A DNA stretch of 64,000 bases from Cystobacter ferrugineus (GTDB lineage Bacteria > Myxococcota > Myxococcia > Myxococcales > Myxococcaceae), in contig NZ_MPIN01000004.1 of the NCBI RefSeq assembly GCF_001887355.1, positions 62,001 through 126,000 of the forward strand, in the 5' to 3' direction. The notes under the pieces were generated by a model. The model did no database searches. It saw only the letters and a list, made by a program, of their open reading frames with translations, and had not been told where the DNA came from. Shown one piece after another: positions 17,917 to 26,819 of this stretch; positions within the stretch are counted from its first letter, which is position 1, and the number at the start of each line of letters is the position of its first letter. A program made the translations under genes and the position numbers.

Positions 17917-18738
17917 TCAGCCGACCTTGGCGATCTGCGGAGCGGCCTTGTCCTGGGGAACGGCGTAGCCCGAGAGGATCAGGGCCTCCGCGATGGCCTC
18001 GCCCATGCCGCCCGACACCGGGCCGAACGACGCGTTCTGGCACCACGCCTGGACCATCAGCACGGGGCCCTTCACGGTGAACTCCGCGAAGCCGATGGAG
18101 AGCGCGGGCTGCGCCAGCACTCCCGGCACCGCGGCCACCCGCTCCTCCAGGGCCCGCCGGATGGCGGCGACGTCGGCACCGTGCCGCAGCGGCACCTTGA
18201 TGGCGACCTGCCGGGTGGAGTGGTGGCTGTAGTTGACGATGTTGTCACCGAGCAACCGGCTGTTGCCCACGGTGATGCGCAGGTTGTCTGGCGTCTCGAT
18301 GGAGGTGACGAACAGACCGACCTCATGGACCGTGCCCGAGACCCCCGCGGAGGAGATCGCGTCTCCGACGCGGAAGGGCCGCAGCACGAGCAGGAAGACG
18401 CCCGCGGCGAAGTTGCTCAACAGGCCCGACCACGCCGAGCCGATGGCGATGCCGGCCGCCGCCAGCAACGCGGCGAACGAGGTGGTCTCGATGCCCATCA
18501 TCCCCAGCAGCGCCAGCAGCAGCAGGATGGTGAAGGCGCCCGAGAAGAGCGACTCGGTGTAGCGGATGAGCGTGGCGTCCAGCTTGCGCTTGTTGAGCGC
18601 GATGTTCAGCACGCGCTGGAAACCGGCGATGAGCGAGCGCCCCACGAACCAGAGGACGATCGCGGCGCCCAGCTTCATGAAGAAGGGGAGCGCCTGCGTG
18701 AGGGCCAGGGTCTTGAGCTGCTCGATGAGTGATTCCAT
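17917..18738 (-). CDS. Small-conductance mechanosensitive channel (MscS family)
   Basis: A 273-residue membrane protein. The pore helix GIAIGSAWSGLLSNFAAGVFLLVLRPFRVGD is the MscS TM3 signature followed by the beta domain (GTVHEVGLFVTSIETPDNLRITVGNS). Start ATG 18738 is chosen because an upstream extension would add a Pro/Arg-rich tail unlike the family. The channel releases solutes during hypo-osmotic shock. The C-terminus is typical in length. The gene stands alone. Confidence 0.92.
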   Translation of the reverse strand: MESLIEQLKTLALTQALPFFMKLGAAIVLWFVGRSLIAGFQRVLNIALNKRKLDATLIRYTESLFSGAFTILLLLALLGMMGIETTSFAALLAAAGIAIGSAWSGLLSNFAAGVFLLVLRPFRVGDAISSAGVSGTVHEVGLFVTSIETPDNLRITVGNSRLLGDNIVNYSHHSTRQVAIKVPLRHGADVAAIRRALEERVAAVPGVLAQPALSIGFAEFTVKGPVLMVQAWCQNASFGPVSGGMGEAIAEALILSGYAVPQDKAAPQIAKVG

Positions 18739-18862
18739 GGGAAGGGGATGCCTTTGAGGAGAAGGCCGCCGTCCTTGGGCCGGCGGCCCTGCCACACTAG
18801 CAAGCCTCATGCCCACGTGTCCGCCCCCCTCCCGCCTGGGCGGGACCCGTCAGGGCCCGTCA

Positions 18863-18895
18863 CTGACGTGTCGACATGGGGCGCTGACACGTCAG
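18863..18895 (-). terminator. Stem-loop terminator after the CoA-transferase gene
   Basis: CTGACGTGTC (18863-18872) and GACACGTCAG (18886-18895) pair over 10 bp with a 13-base loop. The stem starts 8 bp beyond the stop of the leftward CoA-transferase gene. There is no T-run, so termination strength is uncertain. Confidence 0.55.
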
Positions 18896-18902
18896 GCGCG
18901 GC

Positions 18903-20423
18903 TCAGCCCCCCTTGGGGAAGGAGGCGCAGGCCTCACCGTACTCGCGCCACCAGCCCTCCAGGGCCTTGAGGTCGGTGGGCCGGGGCTCGTCGCCCGCGC
19001 CCGCCATGTCCAGGTAGGCGTGCAGCAGCGGGCGGAAATGCGGGTGCGCGCACTTGTCGATGATGTCCACGGCGCGGCGCTTGGGCGAGCGGATGTCCAT
19101 GTTGAGCGCGTAGCCGTGCTCGGTGACGACGCACTTGATGTCGTGCTCGGTGTGGTCGATGTGCCGCACGTACGGCATCACGCAGCTCACCGTGCGCCCG
19201 TCCTTGAGCGGCCGGGTGGACGGCGTGTGCACGATGCTCAGGTAGGCGTTGCGGAAGAAGTCTCCCGAGCCGCCCAGCCCGTTGACGATGCGCGAGCCGT
19301 CGATGTGGGTGGAGTTGACGTGGCCGTAGATGTCCACCTCGATGGGGGTGTTCATCGCGATGACGAACAGGCGGGAGATGATCTCCGGGCTGTTGGACAG
19401 CCACATGGGCCGCAGCACCAGCTTGTCCCGGCAGCGATCGAACAGCTCCATGAAGCGCCGGCGCCCATCCGCCGAGAAGGACACCGCGGTGGCCGAGGCG
19501 TTCTCGAACTTCGCGTCATCCTCCAGGTAGCGCAGCATTCCGTCCTGGAAGACCTCGGTCCAGAAGCGGATCTTCTGGAAGGGGGACGTGTAGAGCTCGC
19601 CGATGATGGCGTTGGCCACGTTGCCCACGCCGGACTGGATGGGGGGCAGGCGCTCGCCCCAACCGAACTGCTCGCGGCACTGGAGCAGGAAGGCGATGAC
19701 GTTCTGCGCGATGCGGCGGTCCGTCTCGCTCGTGCCCTTGAAGGGCACCGGATGGTCGGGCGTGCGCGACTCGACGACGGCCACCACCTTGCGGTGATCG
19801 AACTCGACGTTGGGCGTGCCGATGCGATCCCGCACGTTGAGCAGCGGCAGCGGCCAGCCCACCTTGGGGTGCACCGCGGGCACGACGATGTCGTGGAAGC
19901 CCGTGTAGTCCGGCACCGCGGTGTTCACCTCGAGGATGACCTTGCGCGCGCGGGTGAGCGCCTCGGCGGAGATGCCCACCGACGAGGAGAGGATGACGCT
20001 GCCGTCGGCGAGGATGCGCGACACCTCGACGACGGCGACGTCGATCTCCCCATAGAAGCCGTACATGAGGTTGCGCGCGAAGGCGGACAGGTGCACGTCG
20101 GTGAAGTCCATCTCGCCCGAGTGGATGAGCTTGCGCGAGGCGGACGAGGACATGTACGGCCCGCGCTTGCGGATGAAGGGCGCCATGGGGCCCTCCACGT
20201 CGTCGGCGAGCGAGGCGCCGCTGAGCAGCGTGATGCGCGAGGCGGGAGCCGTCTCGGTGAAGTGCCGGGCGAGCGCCGGGAAGAAGGTCTTCGGCTCGCC
20301 CGACTTGGTGAAACCACTGATGGCCACGGTGTTGCCGTCGGTGACGTGCTTCACCGCCTCTTCCACCGGGACGACCTTGGCCAACAACTCCGCGTTCTCG
20401 ATCCGCTTCTGCAGTGCGCTCAT
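18903..20423 (-). CDS. Acetyl-CoA hydrolase/transferase family protein
   Basis: A 506-residue cytoplasmic enzyme of the class I CoA-transferase/acetyl-CoA hydrolase family. Seen: ISGFTKSGEPKTFFPAL near the N-terminus, GADLV-type segment absent but SGASLADDVEGPM and PYMSSSASRKLI present, IQSGVGNVANAIIGEL (the glycine-rich region near the catalytic Glu), and NGLGGSGDFFRNAYLSIVHTPS, typical of succinyl-CoA:acetate CoA-transferases. It should move CoA between acetate and another acyl group. ATG at 20423 is chosen; ATG at 20435 is also possible as neither has a strong ribosome-binding site. The gene is divergent from blaI-like gene 20675. Confidence 0.88.
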   Translation of the reverse strand: MSALQKRIENAELLAKVVPVEEAVKHVTDGNTVAISGFTKSGEPKTFFPALARHFTETAPASRITLLSGASLADDVEGPMAPFIRKRGPYMSSSASRKLIHSGEMDFTDVHLSAFARNLMYGFYGEIDVAVVEVSRILADGSVILSSSVGISAEALTRARKVILEVNTAVPDYTGFHDIVVPAVHPKVGWPLPLLNVRDRIGTPNVEFDHRKVVAVVESRTPDHPVPFKGTSETDRRIAQNVIAFLLQCREQFGWGERLPPIQSGVGNVANAIIGELYTSPFQKIRFWTEVFQDGMLRYLEDDAKFENASATAVSFSADGRRRFMELFDRCRDKLVLRPMWLSNSPEIISRLFVIAMNTPIEVDIYGHVNSTHIDGSRIVNGLGGSGDFFRNAYLSIVHTPSTRPLKDGRTVSCVMPYVRHIDHTEHDIKCVVTEHGYALNMDIRSPKRRAVDIIDKCAHPHFRPLLHAYLDMAGAGDEPRPTDLKALEGWWREYGEACASFPKGG

Positions 20424-20609
20424 GGCGAGCAGCATCCAATGACTCGGAACCACTCCCCACCACAAGCACACGGGCCCACAAGAAAAAGTCGTCGGAGTCT
20501 TCAGCAGGAAACACCACCGCTGTGGACCTGAGCCTACCTCTACACGTTGCGCGGATCTGCTCCCCAGCCCGGACCTCCCCGGCACGACGGATTCTCGTCC
20601 CACCGGCTT

Positions 20610-20625
20610 GACTACAACCGTAGTC
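20610..20625. promoter_or_regulatory. BlaI/MecI-type operator 1
   Basis: GACTAC-AACC-GTAGTC is a perfect 6+6 dyad resembling the ACTACA/TGTAGT boxes bound by BlaI/MecI repressors. It lies 50-65 bp upstream of the ATG of the BlaI-like gene. Confidence 0.7.
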
Positions 20626-20644
20626 AGGACGTACCTTGCTCCTT

Positions 20645-20660
20645 GACGACACTTGTAGTC
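20645..20660. promoter_or_regulatory. BlaI/MecI-type operator 2
   Basis: GACGAC-ACTT-GTAGTC repeats operator 1 with one mismatch in the left arm. The centres of the two sites are 35 bp apart, allowing two repressor dimers to bind on similar faces, and the second sits just upstream of the start codon at 20675. Confidence 0.65.
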
Positions 20661-20674
20661 ACGCGAGCGGGAAC

Positions 20675-21061
20675 ATGAAGAAGCCGGTGGGAGAGCAGGA
20701 ATTGACGCTGCTGCGCTGGGTGGCGGAGCACGGCCCCGTCACCGTGGGAGAGGCGGCGGAGAAGTTCGGCGAGCCGCAGGGGTTGGCGCGCTCCACCATC
20801 CTCACGGTGATGGAGCGGCTGCGGAGCAAGGGGCACCTCACCCGGCGCAAGGTGGAGGGCGTCTACCAGTACAGCTCGAGCGTGCCGCTGGCGGAGCTCT
20901 TGCGAGGGGTGGTGGGGGACTTCGTGAAGAAGTCCCTGGCGGGCTCGCTGTCCCCCTTCGCCACGTGGCTGTCCGAGACCAACGAGGTCAGCGACGAGGA
21001 GTTGCGCCAGCTCGAGGAGGCCGTCGCCCGGCTCAAGTCGAAGAAGGAGGGGGAGTCATGA
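20675..21061 (+). CDS. BlaI/MecI-family transcriptional repressor
   Basis: A 128-residue winged-helix repressor. Seen: LTLLRWVAEHGPVTVGEAAEKFGEPQGLARSTILTVMERLRSKGHLTRRKVEGVYQYSS, which is the BlaI/MecI/CopY wing domain, followed by an amphipathic dimerisation/cleavage region. ATG at 20675 is preferred over an upstream start that would add a tail across operator 2. Its own promoter contains the two dyads at 20610 and 20645, implying autorepression. The stop overlaps the M56 gene start (ATGA at 21058-21061), the usual BlaI-BlaR1 arrangement. The gene probably controls the M56 gene and perhaps other targets; no beta-lactamase gene is in the window. Confidence 0.93.
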   Translation: MKKPVGEQELTLLRWVAEHGPVTVGEAAEKFGEPQGLARSTILTVMERLRSKGHLTRRKVEGVYQYSSSVPLAELLRGVVGDFVKKSLAGSLSPFATWLSETNEVSDEELRQLEEAVARLKSKKEGES

Positions 21062-22845
21062 GCGCGCTGGACTGGAACGTGGGCAGGGAACTCGCGCTCG
21101 TCGTGGCGCGGACACTGTGGCAGGTGTCCTGGCAGGCGGCGCTCTGGGCACTGGGGGCGTGGGCCATCACGCGCGCCTGGCCGAGGCTGCCCGCCTCCGC
21201 GCGGACCACGCTGTGGTGGCTCGTGGGGCTCAAATGCCTGGTGGGCTTGTGCTCGGTGGGAGCGGTGCGCCTGCCGCTGCTGCCCGCGCCCGAGGCCCCC
21301 ACGGCGCGCATGGGGGTGGTGGCCGTGGGACCCACTTCCGTGCACGACGACGCGCGGCCGGTGGACGTTCCGCCCGTGTCCGTGCATGGCGAGGCGCCCG
21401 AGGAGGGACTGCCCTGGAGGGAGGGAGCCCTGCTGCTATGGCTCGGGGGCCTCGCGTGGCAGGGACGGGAGCTGCTGCGGGGGCTGGTGCGCCTGCGCCA
21501 CCTCCGGCGCGAGGCCCGGCCTATCGAGGATGACGCGATCCACGAGACGGCGATGGCGCTGGGGCGGGAGCTGGGCCTCGCGCGGGTTCCCCCCCTGCTC
21601 GTCTCCGAGCAGGCGCCGGGCCCGCTGGTGTTCGGCCTGCTGCGCCCCGAGATCATCCTGCCGCGCCGCGCGCTGGAGTCGCTCTCCCCCCTGGAGCAGC
21701 GCATGGCGCTCGCGCACGAGCTCGCCCACGTGCGGCGCCGGGACCTGTGGCTCGGCTGGGTGCCGGTGCTCGCGCGGGCCGTGTTCTTCTTCCACCCGCT
21801 CGTGCGGCGGGCCTGCCACGAGTACGCGCTCGCCCGTGAGGAAGCCTGTGACGCCGCCGCGCTCCAGGCCACCGGCGCCGAGCCCCACGACTACGGACGC
21901 CTTCTGCTCCTCTTTGGTGTCGCCCGCGCGCCGGCCGCGGCGGCGGCATCCGGTGCACCGTCACACCTCGCGGCCCTGAAACGGAGAATCGTCATGCTGG
22001 AACACGCGCAGAACGAAGCGACGCGTCACCCCCACTGGGCCCGCTGGGTGCTGGGAGGACTCGCCCTGGTGGCACTCGTCCCCTTCCAGGTGGTCGCCCG
22101 CGAGGCCCCCGCCTCCACCCCGGCCCCCCGTGTCTCGGGCACCCTCGCCGTGCCCCGTCCCGCGCTGAGCGCCCCGCGGGCGGACGAGGACTCCGCGCTC
22201 TCCTATGTCCTCATCACGCCTCCCCACCACACGACCATGTCCGGCACGACGGACGACTTGAGGGCGGCGCGCGCGCTGGCGGGAGAGGGAAACAAGCCCC
22301 TCCTCTACGTGCGCCGGGACGGCCAGGAGTACCTCATCCGGGATGCGGCGACGCTGAAGGCCGTCGAGGAGTCGTTCGCCACGCAGCGGGAAATCGGTGA
22401 GAAGCAGTCCGAGCTGGGCCGCAAGCAGTCCGAGCTGGGCCACAAGCAGTCCGAGCTGGGCAGGAAACAAGCCGAGCTGGGCTACAAGCAGGCGACCATC
22501 GGGAGGAAGATGGCGGACGTGGCGCGGAAGCGAAGCGATCTCGCCCTCGAGCGGCACCGGCTGGAGAGAACGAACGCCCAGGTGTCCCCGGAGTTCGAGC
22601 GCCGGGAGCAGGAGCTGGAGCGCGAGATGGAACCGCTCGAACAGCAGATGGAGGAACTCAATCAGCAGATGAAGGCCTTCACCGAGCCCATGGAGGAGCT
22701 CGGCCGGCAGATGGAGATCCTCGGCAAGCCGATGGAGGAGTTCGGCCGGCAGATGGAGGCGGCCAGCCAGGAGGCACAGCAGAAGGTGCGGACCCTGTTG
22801 GACGACGCGCTCCGCAAGGGTCTGGCCGAGCCCGTGAAGCGCTAG
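21058..22845 (+). CDS. BlaR1/MecR1-like M56 metallopeptidase with coiled-coil heptad tail
   Basis: A 595-residue membrane protein. N-terminal transmembrane helices (residues about 12-40, 52-70, 120-140) precede a zinc metallopeptidase domain with HELAHVRRRD (His220, Glu221, His224) and REEACD (Glu261), the M56/BlaR1 signature. A further membrane helix lies at about 330-350. Instead of the penicillin-binding sensor of BlaR1, the periplasmic C-terminus has five near-identical seven-residue repeats (KQSELGR type, residues about 449-483) and then a long charged coiled coil to the end. It probably senses a signal and cleaves the BlaI-like repressor encoded upstream; the ligand is unknown. Confidence 0.88.
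   Translation: MSALDWNVGRELALVVARTLWQVSWQAALWALGAWAITRAWPRLPASARTTLWWLVGLKCLVGLCSVGAVRLPLLPAPEAPTARMGVVAVGPTSVHDDARPVDVPPVSVHGEAPEEGLPWREGALLLWLGGLAWQGRELLRGLVRLRHLRREARPIEDDAIHETAMALGRELGLARVPPLLVSEQAPGPLVFGLLRPEIILPRRALESLSPLEQRMALAHELAHVRRRDLWLGWVPVLARAVFFFHPLVRRACHEYALAREEACDAAALQATGAEPHDYGRLLLLFGVARAPAAAAASGAPSHLAALKRRIVMLEHAQNEATRHPHWARWVLGGLALVALVPFQVVAREAPASTPAPRVSGTLAVPRPALSAPRADEDSALSYVLITPPHHTTMSGTTDDLRAARALAGEGNKPLLYVRRDGQEYLIRDAATLKAVEESFATQREIGEKQSELGRKQSELGHKQSELGRKQAELGYKQATIGRKMADVARKRSDLALERHRLERTNAQVSPEFERREQELEREMEPLEQQMEELNQQMKAFTEPMEELGRQMEILGKPMEEFGRQMEAASQEAQQKVRTLLDDALRKGLAEPVKR
22399..22490 (+). repeat. 21-bp in-frame tandem repeat in the M56 gene
   Basis: AAGCAGTCCGAGCTGGGCCGC and close variants recur with a 21-base period about four to five times, encoding the KQSELGR heptads. 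The repeat is a coding expansion, not a CRISPR. Confidence 0.8.
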
Positions 22846-22881
22846 CTGCCTTTATTCCAGGTATTTCACCGTCCCCATCGC

Positions 22882-23205
22882 TCAGCCGGCCGGGCGGACG
22901 ACGATGCCCGCGAGCAGGGCGAACACGGCCAGCACCGAGATGATGATGAGCGCCTCGGAACTGCCCCGGAAGGCGGCGCCGAACCCCTGCGCGTACTCAC
23001 GTCCAGTGCTCGGCGTCTTCTTGCTGACCGCGTGGTCGATGACGAGCACCGTCAGGCTGACCGCGAGCCAGGCGCCCAAGGCCAGCCAGGGCACCGAGCC
23101 GGCCAGGAGACCCACGAAGAACGACACCGTGGCGAGGGCATATCCAATGACATACGCCACGTGGGATGGAGGGTAGAAAGCACGTCCAGGCGTTCCGGCG
23201 ACCAT
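22882..23205 (-). CDS. Small membrane protein, three predicted helices
   Basis: A 107-residue hydrophobic protein with helices at about residues 18-37, 41-59 and 83-103. A KKTPSTGREYAQGFG loop links the last two. The ATG at 23205 has GGGGAG eight bases upstream, better than the GTG at 23214. I do not recognise the family. It lies convergent with the M56 gene (36-bp gap) and no partner gene is evident. Confidence 0.72.
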   Translation of the reverse strand: MVAGTPGRAFYPPSHVAYVIGYALATVSFFVGLLAGSVPWLALGAWLAVSLTVLVIDHAVSKKTPSTGREYAQGFGAAFRGSSEALIIISVLAVFALLAGIVVRPAG

Positions 23206-23311
23206 GACACACACTCCCCCCCTCCCCTTTTAAAGTGAGACGCCCTCCGCTCCCGTCAACCGGAACGAAGCCTCCACTCCGGCAATCGCTCGCATCGGCT
23301 CCTCGTGGACC

Positions 23312-24019
23312 TCAAGCCCCTTTGCGCGTCAACGTCCTTGGTTCGAACTCCGAGAACGACGGGAAGCGCAGTGGCTCCGTCGTGTCCAACGAGACGAGCC
23401 GCTGGCCATAGGCTTCGAGGTAGCGGGCCCTTGCCTCCTCCCCGACATGCGCGACGCTCCAGGCGACGAATGGTGGCAGGACGTCGAGCCCCGTGAAGCG
23501 AAAGATGCCGTGGTGGATGGGAAGGAGCAGTTGCTCCAGGGAGCCGAACAACCCGTCCTCGGAGAACCGGGTCTCCCCGCTCCCCGTCGTCAACGACAGC
23601 ATGGCCCGCTTGCCCCGCAGCACCCCGGTGCCGAACCACCGGCCGCTCCCATAGATGGTCCCCATGGCGAACACCCGGTCCACCCACCCCTTGAGGATGG
23701 CCGGGACGGAGAACCACCAGAGGGGGAATTGGAAGATGAGCACATCGCACCGCAGGAGCTTCTCGAGCTCGGCCTGGATCTCCGGAACGAAGCCCCCGCT
23801 CTCCCCGGCGTGCAACTCCTCCTGCTGCTGCTTGAAGAAGATGGGATCCTTGCGTGTCACGAAGTTGCGGCGATCCGACACGGGATCCCACCCCATGGCG
23901 TGGAGATCGGACACCACGACCTGGTGCCCCTGGGCGGTCAGCACCTTCTGGGCATGACGGGTGAGCGCCCCATTGAAGCTCTGGGGCTCGGGGTGCGCGT
24001 GCACGATGAAGACATTCAT
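23312..24019 (-). CDS. NAD(P)H:quinone oxidoreductase (flavodoxin-like fold)
   Basis: A 235-residue cytoplasmic flavoprotein of the NQO1/MdaB/KefF family. Seen: MNVFIVHAHPEPQSFNGALTRHA (FMN/FAD phosphate loop), DVLIFQFPLWWFSVPAILKGWVDRVFAMG (the signature segment), and LTTGSGETRFSEDGLFG. The enzyme reduces quinones by two electrons and protects against redox stress. Start ATG 24019 is preceded by AGAGG. It is divergent from the HxlR gene at 24124 with 104 bp between starts, a classic HxlR-regulated pair. Confidence 0.93.
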   Translation of the reverse strand: MNVFIVHAHPEPQSFNGALTRHAQKVLTAQGHQVVVSDLHAMGWDPVSDRRNFVTRKDPIFFKQQQEELHAGESGGFVPEIQAELEKLLRCDVLIFQFPLWWFSVPAILKGWVDRVFAMGTIYGSGRWFGTGVLRGKRAMLSLTTGSGETRFSEDGLFGSLEQLLLPIHHGIFRFTGLDVLPPFVAWSVAHVGEEARARYLEAYGQRLVSLDTTEPLRFPSFSEFEPRTLTRKGA

Positions 24020-24123
24020 GGAGACCTCTCGGATAGAGGCTCTTCTTATTCGCTCCTTCTTCCCCGGCTTCAAGTACTCATGATTCTCGTATATAGTCAG
24101 TAAAAGTAGAGTGTGGAGGACAG

Positions 24124-24498
24124 ATGAAGAAACAGCGCCAACCCTCGGACTTCACCTGCCCGGTGGAATGGACCCTGGATGTCATCGGCGGGAAGTGGAA
24201 GAGCGTCATCCTCTTCTACCTGATGGAGAAGGAAACGCTGCGCTTCAACGAGTTCCGGCGGCTCATGCCACGCATCACGCTGCAGATGCTCACCAACCAG
24301 TTGCGCGAACTCGAGGCGGACGGGGTGGTGCACCGCGAGGTCTACCCGCAGGTGCCCCCCAAGGTGGAGTACTCGCTCACCCCGTTCGGCAAGAGCCTCG
24401 AGCCCATCATCCGCCTCATGCTCGAGTGGGGACGCCGCCACGAGAAACGCCTGCACGGGGGGAGTGAGGGCAAGGAGGCCCGAGGCACCTCGATGTAA
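24124..24498 (+). CDS. HxlR-family transcriptional regulator
   Basis: A 124-residue winged-helix regulator with the HxlR signature: [77 protein letters not shown]. Cys12 in the N-terminal motif is the redox/electrophile-sensing cysteine in characterised members such as HypR and QorR. A GGAGGA ribosome-binding site precedes the ATG. It is divergent from the quinone reductase at 24019 and probably controls it in response to quinones or electrophiles. Confidence 0.94.
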   Translation: MKKQRQPSDFTCPVEWTLDVIGGKWKSVILFYLMEKETLRFNEFRRLMPRITLQMLTNQLRELEADGVVHREVYPQVPPKVEYSLTPFGKSLEPIIRLMLEWGRRHEKRLHGGSEGKEARGTSM

Positions 24499-24513
24499 GC
24501 TGGGGCCGTTCCC

Positions 24514-24966
24514 ATGCGCCCACCACGGCTCGCCAGCCTCCTCCTGCTGACCTTTGCCCTCCCCGCCCTGGCCGGTGATGCACCGGGCACACGGAAGGTG
24601 TCCCGCCGCGAGGAACAGCGCCTGCTCGACGAGGCCGTGAAACGCACCAATGCGGCGTGCGGAGCGGCCATGCGCATGCGCATCGACTGGAGCACCTGGG
24701 CGGCTCAGGACCCCGGGGAACGCCGGCCCCATGAAGGGTGCTCGGCGTTCCTGAAGGTCGTCGAGCACATCTGCGAGACCTCGGAGGGCCAGGGATACAT
24801 GCGCCGGATGCTGAAGACCGTGCGCTGTGAGTACCAGGAGACAGGCATGGTCCTCGGGCTCGGCTCCCGGGAGGACGATTGGGTCTTCTTCTACTCCACC
24901 GCCTGGGAGCGCGGGCCCGAGTACGCCCGGAAGCTCGAGAACTGGATGCTCAAGCTGGCGCCCTAG
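24514..24966 (+). CDS. Small secreted protein of unknown function
   Basis: A 150-residue exported protein with signal peptide (residues 1-20, ALA/GD) and a soluble body with four cysteines (NAACGAAM, HEGCSAF, EHICETSEGQG, TVRCEYQ), suggesting two disulfides. Charge is mixed and there is a C-terminal amphipathic helix. The gene starts 15 bp after the HxlR stop on the same strand, but functional linkage is not evident. I do not recognise a family. Confidence 0.8.
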   Translation: MRPPRLASLLLLTFALPALAGDAPGTRKVSRREEQRLLDEAVKRTNAACGAAMRMRIDWSTWAAQDPGERRPHEGCSAFLKVVEHICETSEGQGYMRRMLKTVRCEYQETGMVLGLGSREDDWVFFYSTAWERGPEYARKLENWMLKLAP

Positions 24967-24972
24967 CCAGGC

Positions 24973-25563
24973 TCACCCGGGACGCGCGTAGACACCCACG
25001 GTCTCGCCGAACGCGAGCACGTGACCCTGCACGGCCCTGAGGAGTTGCTGTCGTCCGAAGCCCGGCTCGAGCTCGAGGCGCCGGTCGAGCGCCAGCACCT
25101 GGAGGTGGTAGCGATGTGGAATGTCGCCCCAGGGCGGAGCGCAGCCGGTGTAGCCCACGCGCAGGAAGCTGTTGCGGCCTTGCACCGCCACGTCCGTGCC
25201 CTGTGCCGGAATGCCCTCGGGCAGCGAGTCGCGCCCCGCGTCCAGGTCCGCGACGAGCCAGTGGACGAACGGCTCGGGAGTGGGCGCGTCCGGGTCCTCC
25301 ATCCAGACCACGAAGGATTGAGTGCCCGCGGGGCCCGCGCCCCAGCGCAGCGGAGGACTGAGCCCCGCTCCATCGGCGGTGTAGTGCACCGGAATGTCGC
25401 GACCCTTCACGAAGGCGGGACTCATCACCACCAGGGGAGCCACGAGGCTCGAGTCCAGCCGGTATTGGGCGAGCCGCTCCTCTCCCGCTCGCTCGCCGGG
25501 ACGTCCGCGCAGCATCCGGGGCATGCCCAGGACGAGGCTTCGCAACGTGTGGTTCAGGTTCAT
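24973..25563 (-). CDS. PEBP-family protein (YbhB/YbcL type)
   Basis: A 196-residue phosphatidylethanolamine-binding-protein-like protein. Seen: LSPPLRWGAGPAGTQSFVVWMEDPDAP (the ligand-binding DPDAP), VHWLVADLDAG, and RVGYTGCAPPWGDIPHRYHLQVLALD (GY.GP.PP.G..H.Y typical of YbhB). A start at ATG 25563 gives a normal length; a GTG at 25647 would add 28 residues and cannot be excluded. It converges with the secreted protein gene ending at 24966 (6 bp apart). Ligand and role are unknown. Confidence 0.88.
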   Translation of the reverse strand: MNLNHTLRSLVLGMPRMLRGRPGERAGEERLAQYRLDSSLVAPLVVMSPAFVKGRDIPVHYTADGAGLSPPLRWGAGPAGTQSFVVWMEDPDAPTPEPFVHWLVADLDAGRDSLPEGIPAQGTDVAVQGRNSFLRVGYTGCAPPWGDIPHRYHLQVLALDRRLELEPGFGRQQLLRAVQGHVLAFGETVGVYARPG

Positions 25564-25927
25564 CCGCCGAAGGTAGGAACGACTTCCCTTCCAGGCCTGG
25601 AGCGGGTACTCGCCCGGCTGCTTCAACCCGAAGGGAAAAAAGGACACGGAGGCGAATGGAGTCCCTGGGTGGACGCAGCCTTGGGTTGTCCGCCCCCAAG
25701 GTTCACGTTAAGGTCGCGCGCCTCGTGGCCACCTGGCGTTCCGATGGCGGCACGGGCACCCGCTGCCCGGCCGTAGGACGCCCGGGTGGCGCCTGTTCGC
25801 GGCCCAGGCCCCCCGGCACTCCACCGGTCGCGCGGACGGCGGACCCCATGGCACTCCTCGAAATCGAACTGCTCCGGGCCACCTCCGAGTACATCGATAG
25901 ATGAGGCCCCGGGCCCGGGAGGAACGT

Positions 25928-26083
25928 ATGGAAGTGATCATCGTGTCGCTGGTGGGTGTGCTGGCATTTGGGGGCGTCTTCCTGCTTCTGGGCCCGGAGT
26001 GGTGGAGCTCGAGCCTGGGGACGCTCAAGAAGAAGCCTGGCGAGAACGACCCTCCAAAGGACAAGTCCCAGAAGGAGCAGTAG
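25928..26083 (+). CDS. 51-residue single-span membrane protein
   Basis: ATG at 25928 follows GGGAGGAACGT. The product starts MEVIIVSLVGVLAFGGVFLL, one transmembrane helix, and ends in a Lys/Pro-rich tail (KKKPGEND..KDKSQKEQ). The pattern (strong ribosome-binding site, one helix, charged tail) supports a real small gene. Function unknown. Confidence 0.65.
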   Translation: MEVIIVSLVGVLAFGGVFLLLGPEWWSSSLGTLKKKPGENDPPKDKSQKEQ

Positions 26084-26213
26084 CCGCGAGCCCGCCATGG
26101 CACGAGAGCAGCGCGCGCATCGAGCGCTGCCCCACTGCGTCAGGAGGATTTCCATGCGGGGAGGCGAGCGCCCGGCGTACGCTGCGCGCCCTCTACTCCA
26201 AGGAGAACGCCGC

Positions 26214-26819
26214 ATGAGCGACGAGATCGTCTTCTATCACAACCCCCGGTCGCGAGCGCAGATGGTGCACTGGATGCTCGAGGAACTTGGTGGCGTGCCC
26301 TACCGGACCGTGATCCTCGACATGGAGAAGCAGGAGCACAAGACGCCGGAGTTCCTCGCCATCAATCCGATGGGCAAGCTGCCGACGCTCGTGCACGACG
26401 GCGTCGTCATCACCGAGACGGCCGCGATCATCACCTATCTCGCCGACACGTTCCCCCAGGCCGGCCTGGCCCCGCTGCCCGGTGATCCGCGCCGCGGCAC
26501 CTATCTGCGCTGGCTCTTCTTCGGCGCGGGATGTTTCGAGCCGGCGCTCCTCGACGCCATGTTCAAGCGTCCGCCGGTCGAGCGCAAAGGCGCCCTGGGC
26601 TACGGCAGCTACGAGGACACCATCGGCGCGCTCAAGAAGATGCTCGTCCCCGGCCCCTACATCCTTGGGGATCAGTTCAGCGCGGTCGACATCTACGTCG
26701 GCTCCGAGCTGAGCTGGGGCGCGAAGTTCGGTGCGCCCGGTCTGGACGAGCCCATCTTCAAGGACTACCTCGCGCGCATCACCTCGCGCCTGGCCTACAA
26801 GACCACGTCGGGCACCTGA
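26214..26819 (+). CDS. Glutathione S-transferase
   Basis: A 201-residue GST. The N-terminal thioredoxin-like domain has YHNPRSRAQMVHWMLEELG, INPMGKLPTLVHDGVVITETAAIITYLAD (conserved cis-Pro and E-S/T-A-I motif); the helical C-terminal domain includes GPYILGDQFSAVDIYVG. ATG at 26214 has AAGGAG at 26200-26205. It likely conjugates glutathione to electrophiles, or is a regulatory GST; substrate unknown. The next gene (26953) is a second GST-like fragment on the same strand. Confidence 0.93.
   Translation: MSDEIVFYHNPRSRAQMVHWMLEELGGVPYRTVILDMEKQEHKTPEFLAINPMGKLPTLVHDGVVITETAAIITYLADTFPQAGLAPLPGDPRRGTYLRWLFFGAGCFEPALLDAMFKRPPVERKGALGYGSYEDTIGALKKMLVPGPYILGDQFSAVDIYVGSELSWGAKFGAPGLDEPIFKDYLARITSRLAYKTTSGT

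Noticed and set aside
19020-20531. Long open frame antisense to the CoA-transferase gene
   Set aside because: Same reasoning: low-complexity antisense frame opposite a recognised enzyme.
22399-22490. Tandem 21-bp repeat resembling a short CRISPR
   Set aside because: The repeats are in frame, have no spacers, and encode heptads of a coiled coil.
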